Assembly (NCBI RefSeq): GCF_002899945.2
Contig: NZ_PPEG02000004.1
Coordinates: forward strand, 484,083 to 548,082
Source of the DNA: Chryseobacterium viscerum
Lineage (GTDB): Bacteria > Bacteroidota > Bacteroidia > Flavobacteriales > Weeksellaceae
Length of the DNA: 64,000 bases
Direction of reading: 5' to 3'
Positions within the stretch are counted from its first letter, which is position 1. The number at the start of each line of letters is the position of its first letter. Below are positions 60,469-64,000 of the stretch, in pieces. Below the pieces are notes generated by a model. The model saw only the letters and a list, made by a program, of their open reading frames with translations. It was not told the origin of the DNA and did no database searches. A program made the position numbers and the translations under genes.

Positions 60469-60760
60469 TAGATTTTCTGTTCTATTCAGTCCTAAAGTTC
60501 TTTTACAAAATAGGATGATTAATTAATCATGAAAATTAATAAAGAAATTAAATGATATAGTTTTAATATGTATATTTGTTTTTATTTAGAATTAATAAAA
60601 ATATTAAAATTATTGTTGGGATAAAGCTTGATGTAAATAAGGATTACTCAATTATAATAATAAAATTAATTTAAATTATATATATCTACAAAAATCTAAA
60701 CGTAATCAATACTATTGACTGATCAATAGTATTGGTGAAAAACTTAAAAAACTGAAAACA
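60469..60760. other. Intergenic region before the DUF1624 gene
   Basis: Highly AT-rich, without a gene. It holds a TATATTTG box at 60571-60578 (190 nt before the ATG, so a long leader if used) and a 28-bp palindrome at 60707-60734. Confidence 0.5.
60707..60734. promoter_or_regulatory. 28-bp palindrome, possible operator
   Basis: CAATACTATTGA and its exact complement with a 4-nt CTGA centre, ending 26 nt before the ATG of the acyltransferase-like gene. It could be a repressor site or a leader hairpin that affects ribosome access. Confidence 0.45.
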
Positions 60761-61870
60761 ATGGAAGAACGAAGCAAAAGAATTCCTGCACTGGATTTGA
60801 TAAAAGGAATGAGTGTTATAGGAATGATTATTATCCATACCTTATTGATCTATGCCAATGTAAAATCACAATCAGAATCTGCTATTGGCAGTTTTATTGT
60901 CTTTTTAGGCCGGGGAACTTCAATATTTTTAATCTGTATGGGAATCACCTTCATGACTTCCAGCCATCAAAGCCTTAAGAGTGCCTTAAAACGAGGAGTT
61001 TTACTTGTGTTTGCAGGACTTTTCATGAATTTTATGAAGTTTATGATCCCTGTGATTTTTAATTTTGCTCCGGATAATTTTATCCAAAAATATGGATGGC
61101 ACGCCCCCATAGAACAGCAATATGTATACCTGGTAATGTTGGGGGATATTTTACAGCTTGCCGGAATGTCTTTACTGTTCGTGGGCTTTATCAGAGAATA
61201 TGTCAAAAATAAATATGTCATTCTTGCCATAGGGTTATTGGTAGCCCTTGTATCCCGGGAAGTAAGCGGAATCAATCTTGATTATCCTGTCATTAATTAT
61301 ATTCTGGATCTTCTTTTCAGCACTGATTATCCAGCCTATGTATATTTTCCTGTTTTTCCATGGATGTCCTTTATCATCATCGGAATGGTTTTCGGGAAAT
61401 GGTACCTGGAACTGAACTACAACAGCACGCAATTATTTAGAAATATGCTGTATGTAGGTCTGCCGTTTATTGCTGTCGGAGCACCTTTGGTTTTTCTGTA
61501 TGGAAAATATAATTACAATGGCTTTTATCATATGGGACCGGGAGGTGTTATCTACTTTGCAGGCTGGACTCTGATATTTCTATGGCTGATCAATACCATT
61601 ACTTCAAAGGTTAAAGAAAACGGCTTTATGCGTGTTTTAAAATACTGCAGCAGGAATTTAACCTCAATGTATATGATCCAATGGATATTAATCTCCTGGG
61701 GGAAAGGTATTTTCGGATACAGACAGCATGAAATTGGCTATGTACTCGTGCTTATCGTGCTCTATATTATTCTTACATTCTCAGTTCAGACTTTGGTAGA
61801 TCTTGTAAGAAAGAAAAAAACGTTAATTGTTTTCAGACCTATAGCACCCGATGAAACAGTTCTAAAATAA
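60761..61870 (+). CDS. DUF1624 / heparan-glucosaminide acetyltransferase-like membrane protein
   Basis: This 369-residue polytopic membrane protein starts RIPALDLIKGMSVIGMIIIH, the catalytic-type opening of the DUF1624/HGSNAT and OpgC-like acyltransferases (R-x-x-x-L-D-x-x-x-G and a His in the first helix). Further helices appear at about 37-52, 68-86, 119-135, 141-155, 190-206, 218-240, 257-275 and 311-330. It may transfer acetyl from acetyl-CoA to an envelope sugar; no partner gene identifies the acceptor. Own transcript. Confidence 0.85.
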   Translation: MEERSKRIPALDLIKGMSVIGMIIIHTLLIYANVKSQSESAIGSFIVFLGRGTSIFLICMGITFMTSSHQSLKSALKRGVLLVFAGLFMNFMKFMIPVIFNFAPDNFIQKYGWHAPIEQQYVYLVMLGDILQLAGMSLLFVGFIREYVKNKYVILAIGLLVALVSREVSGINLDYPVINYILDLLFSTDYPAYVYFPVFPWMSFIIIGMVFGKWYLELNYNSTQLFRNMLYVGLPFIAVGAPLVFLYGKYNYNGFYHMGPGGVIYFAGWTLIFLWLINTITSKVKENGFMRVLKYCSRNLTSMYMIQWILISWGKGIFGYRQHEIGYVLVLIVLYIILTFSVQTLVDLVRKKKTLIVFRPIAPDETVLK

Positions 61871-61932
61871 TTACTTCAGTATCATTTGCTTTTAGCTTAA
61901 AAAATATTTCGTCAAATAGGCAACGAGAAAAC

Positions 61933-61960
61933 CACAGTAAACTTTTTACTGTGTTTTTGT
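61933..61960 (+). terminator. Rho-independent terminator
   Basis: CACAGTAAA/TTTACTGTG around a 3-nt loop, then T-rich sequence, between convergent genes. Confidence 0.8.
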
Positions 61961-61973
61961 TTTTTTGATCAAT

Positions 61974-62327
61974 CTAAAGAATTTCCACCTCTTCAGGCAC
62001 TATAAAAAGAATGGTGCAGCCATGCTCAGATGTCACGGAATGTTTAAAATTAGGCGGAGTATACAGATAATCGCCCTTTCCAAGCTGGGCACCGGCAATA
62101 GTGGCATCACCTTCCATGATCAACAGTTCCTCTCCCGCAGGATGATTATGATAAGGATAGCTGGCTCCCGGATCAAATTTTAAAAGAATGCTGGTAGAGC
62201 GGTTTTTCTCGGGATCAAATCTTAAAGATTTTACAAAAATACCTTCATAATGTATTCCTTTTTCAATTAAAGGCTGCCACTCCTTTTGTTCAGTTTTTAC
62301 GATGTAATCGTGGATGTTGGTATTCAT
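61974..62327 (-). CDS. Cupin-domain protein (ChrR-like)
   Basis: This 117-residue single-domain cupin has motif 1 SYPYHNHPAGEELLIMEGDA (H-x-H, Glu) and a second motif with PNFKHSV (His), the usual metal ligands. It resembles ChrR-type anti-sigma cupin domains and small stress-related cupins; catalytic role unknown. The gene is 18 nt after the DoxX gene, so an operon is likely. Confidence 0.85.
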   Translation of the reverse strand: MNTNIHDYIVKTEQKEWQPLIEKGIHYEGIFVKSLRFDPEKNRSTSILLKFDPGASYPYHNHPAGEELLIMEGDATIAGAQLGKGDYLYTPPNFKHSVTSEHGCTILFIVPEEVEIL

Positions 62328-62345
62328 TATATTAAATTTTAATTG

Positions 62346-62765
62346 TTATTGAGGTAGAAATTGGTCCAGGCTCCATTGATAACTGGAAAATGTACTCAGG
62401 AGAAATGCTGCTGCACTGAAAACAAAGACCGAATAATCTAGAGGTTCTTTGATCCCAAAAGAAATGCTCATGGCAACAGCAAATAATAAAGTGAGAACGG
62501 AGGCACACCATGCCGTCTTTTGTATCTGATAGCCTACCAGAAGTAAAATACCAATGGATAGTTCAGCAGTAGTTGATAATACTGCAACTGCAGGTGCCCA
62601 AGAATGGGGTAAAAATGAATTCGTTTCAGCTGTATAATCGATAAATTTTTTCCAGCCTGAAGACTGGGCTCCCCAAAGATTTAATCTACTGGCAACAGCA
62701 GATAAAAAACCAAAAGCCAGTGTAATCCTTAATAAAAAAACGGCGGTATCCTGTTGAGTTTTCAT
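62346..62765 (-). CDS. DoxX-family membrane protein
   Basis: This 139-residue protein has four helices (about 8-26, 54-75, 82-100 and 108-126). AELSIGILLLVGYQIQKTAW is typical of DoxX/SURF4-type proteins. Role unclear; some relatives act in quinone-linked electron transfer or redox stress. Precedes the cupin gene in an operon. Confidence 0.85.
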   Translation of the reverse strand: MKTQQDTAVFLLRITLAFGFLSAVASRLNLWGAQSSGWKKFIDYTAETNSFLPHSWAPAVAVLSTTAELSIGILLLVGYQIQKTAWCASVLTLLFAVAMSISFGIKEPLDYSVFVFSAAAFLLSTFSSYQWSLDQFLPQ

Positions 62766-62938
62766 ACGTATTATTTTAGGTCTTAATTACAGTACAAAGT
62801 TCAGCGAAAGCCGTTGTCTAAAGAATAGACAATTCCGGGAAAAGCATATAATATTTGAAGGAAGCGGGAAGCTGGAGGATGGGAGTTAATAAGAAGCTGT
62901 TAATTCTTTTCTTCAAATTAAAACCTTTCAAGATTCTT

Positions 62939-63730
62939 TTAAATTTCCTTTACCGCTTTCTGATAATCTTTAGGAGATCGCGAAGTATGTTTTTTGAAGA
63001 AATTTGAAAAATAGAAAGGATCATTGAAACCAAGCTGATAAGCGATTTCTTTTACCGTTAGCTTTTCATAAAGCAACAGTCTCTTCGCTTCTGAAATAAT
63101 AAGGCTGTAGATAACATTCTGAGCGGTTTTATTGGTGTGAAGCTTTGATACCTCATTCAGTTTAGCCTCAGTCGTTCCAAGGATATTGGCAAAATGAGAA
63201 ACCTGATAATTGTTTTTAAAATGTCCCCTGACATTTTCCAGAAATTTTAAAAATAAAGCATCCGGTTTCCAGATTTCATCACCATTGGCAATTTTACTGC
63301 GGTTGATTTCTATCAATAGCAATTCAACCAGAGAATGCGTGGAGATCAGATATTGATAGGGCTGTTCCAGAATCTCTTTCTCAATGATAGTCAATGTTTC
63401 AGTGAAAAATGCCGGATTTTGTACGGTAATCATTTCATTCATTCCAAAATGACAAAATAATCCATTGTGAAAAATAAGTTCGATATCACTGTCACTTTTA
63501 GAGAAAAAATCAAGCGTAAATTCCAAAGCAGTAAGTTCTCCTTCTACAGATTTCAATTGATGAAATTGTCCGGAAGTAATCGTTATAACCTGTCCTGTTT
63601 TTAAGACAAAAATATTTTCGTCAATCAATACTTCAGTACTTCCATGGTTACACCAGAATAAAGTGTATTTGATGACCCGTCTGGGTTCAGGATGTCCTGC
63701 CTGATTAGAATATTTCTTTATTTCAATCAT
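62939..63730 (-). CDS. AraC-family transcriptional regulator
   Basis: This 263-residue protein has an N-terminal cupin-like sensing domain (about 20-90, WCNHGSTEVLIDENIFVLKTG) and a C-terminal AraC double HTH (about 165-260): QVSHFANILGTTEAKLNEVSKLH and LTVKEIAYQLGFNDPFYFSNFFKKHTSRSP. It lies 173 nt before the DoxX-cupin operon on the same strand and may regulate it; the inducer is unknown. Confidence 0.92.
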   Translation of the reverse strand: MIEIKKYSNQAGHPEPRRVIKYTLFWCNHGSTEVLIDENIFVLKTGQVITITSGQFHQLKSVEGELTALEFTLDFFSKSDSDIELIFHNGLFCHFGMNEMITVQNPAFFTETLTIIEKEILEQPYQYLISTHSLVELLLIEINRSKIANGDEIWKPDALFLKFLENVRGHFKNNYQVSHFANILGTTEAKLNEVSKLHTNKTAQNVIYSLIISEAKRLLLYEKLTVKEIAYQLGFNDPFYFSNFFKKHTSRSPKDYQKAVKEI

Positions 63731-63874
63731 TTTTAAACCTATTAGAAATGTGATATTTCTGTTTCTATACTATTTCAGGAAATCAATTTATGATGACTAA
63801 ATTACAAAAATGTTTAACTCAATTGATTAAAATTGAAAAACCTTTTTTTAAAGAAAAATACCTAAATTCGTTTA

Positions 63875-64000
63875 GAGCCTGTTTAAATTTTGTTCAATAA
63901 TATTTTAATAGCTGATAGTTTGACCATATTTTCAGAATTTTCCATTAGCAATTCATAATTTCGGCAAAGTCTTCTGTCATTATCAAACCAAGAAAAAGTT
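63875..64000 (-). mobile_element. IS5-like insertion sequence, truncated by window edge
   Basis: The element's end has a terminal GAGCCTGTTTAAA, typical of IS5/IS1031-type elements in Bacteroidota, followed by the end of a transposase frame. A TTA just outside (63872-63874) may be the target duplication. Confidence 0.6.
63883..64000 (-). CDS. IS5-family transposase, C-terminal end only
   Basis: The minus-strand frame reads TFSWFDNDRRLCRNYELLME then NSENMVKLSAIKILLNKI and a stop. The W-x-x-x-x-R-R-L-C-R-x-Y-E...M-x-x-L-x-x-I block is the conserved C-terminus of IS5-type DDE transposases. The rest lies beyond the right edge. The intact end suggests a recent insertion. Confidence 0.75.
   Translation of the reverse strand, partial: TFSWFDNDRRLCRNYELLMENSENMVKLSAIKILLNKI

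Noticed and set aside
1..64000. CRISPR arrays, tRNA and rRNA genes, prophage and riboswitches
   Set aside because: No regularly spaced repeats, cloverleaf-like sequences, phage genes or recognisable TPP or cobalamin leader structures were found, including in front of the thiamine and cobalamin genes.

Overview
The window is a chromosomal segment of a low-G+C member of the Bacteroidota, almost certainly a Flavobacteriia close to Chryseobacterium (Weeksellaceae). The evidence is: several TonB-dependent and outer-membrane beta-barrel proteins, two proteins with a type IX secretion (T9SS) sorting domain, a GH92 mannosidase, the DUF4876/DUF6850 pair, a short Bacteroidota-type arginine decarboxylase next to agmatinase, and many upstream regions with the Bacteroidota -7 promoter box TAnnTTTG instead of a sigma70 -10/-35 pair. 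I see no rRNA, tRNA, CRISPR array, prophage or complete insertion sequence. The only mobile element is the end of an IS5-like element at the right edge.

Layout. 1-4.1 kb: end of an ABC transporter ATPase, a T9SS-domain-only protein, hemB, a remnant of a Cys-rich peptide gene, a TM2 protein, and an LptB-like ATPase with an unusual C-terminal extension. 4.1-6.0 kb: a nitric-oxide detoxification operon on the minus strand (hmp, an NsrR-type Rrf2 regulator, a DUF2798-like membrane protein) with a 39-bp palindromic operator. 6.3-10.6 kb: ABC exporter, WYL regulator, DinB protein, lipoprotein. 10.9-15.7 kb: TonB receptor, cobalamin adenosyltransferase and thiamine pyrophosphokinase (overlapping), lipoprotein phosphatase. 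15.8-19.2 kb: arginine decarboxylase and agmatinase (arginine to putrescine), with a HAD phosphatase between them on the other strand. 19.2-21 kb: alkylation repair (Ada-like AraC/MGMT fusion, then AlkB). 21-35 kb: alpha-amino-acid ester hydrolase, two large outer-membrane barrel proteins, a BON/SH3 envelope pair, a dicarboxylate symporter with a PhyH-family dioxygenase, and the GH92 enzyme.

35.4-39.1 kb is the least explained part: three genes (3-TM protein, membrane-anchored metallophosphoesterase, 6-TM protein) in one tight operon behind a good promoter. 39.2-40.6 kb: Fe-S cluster genes (Mrp ATPase, NifU domain). 40.7-47 kb on the minus strand: a barstar-like protein, a DUF3060 protein, a Sir2 deacylase, a 1012-residue T9SS-secreted choice-of-anchor I protein, and an NAD(P)-binding protein that overlaps a 49-codon membrane-peptide gene by ATGA. 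47.1-50.1 kb: ppk1-ppx with a 4-nt overlap (polyphosphate turnover). 50.6-53.1 kb: dnaK and a Lys-rich 22-residue-repeat secreted protein. 53.5-60.4 kb: TonB receptor, DUF4876 lipoprotein, DUF6850 barrel and di-heme peroxidase in one operon. 60.7 kb to the end: DUF1624-like acyltransferase, cupin/DoxX pair, AraC regulator, IS5 end.

At least three families of short interspersed hairpin repeats sit in intergenic gaps: a 66-68-bp family with four copies, a GTCATTGCGAG...GCAATCT family, and a CCTCACAGG palindrome. All functional calls come from motif reading and family knowledge; no search was run.
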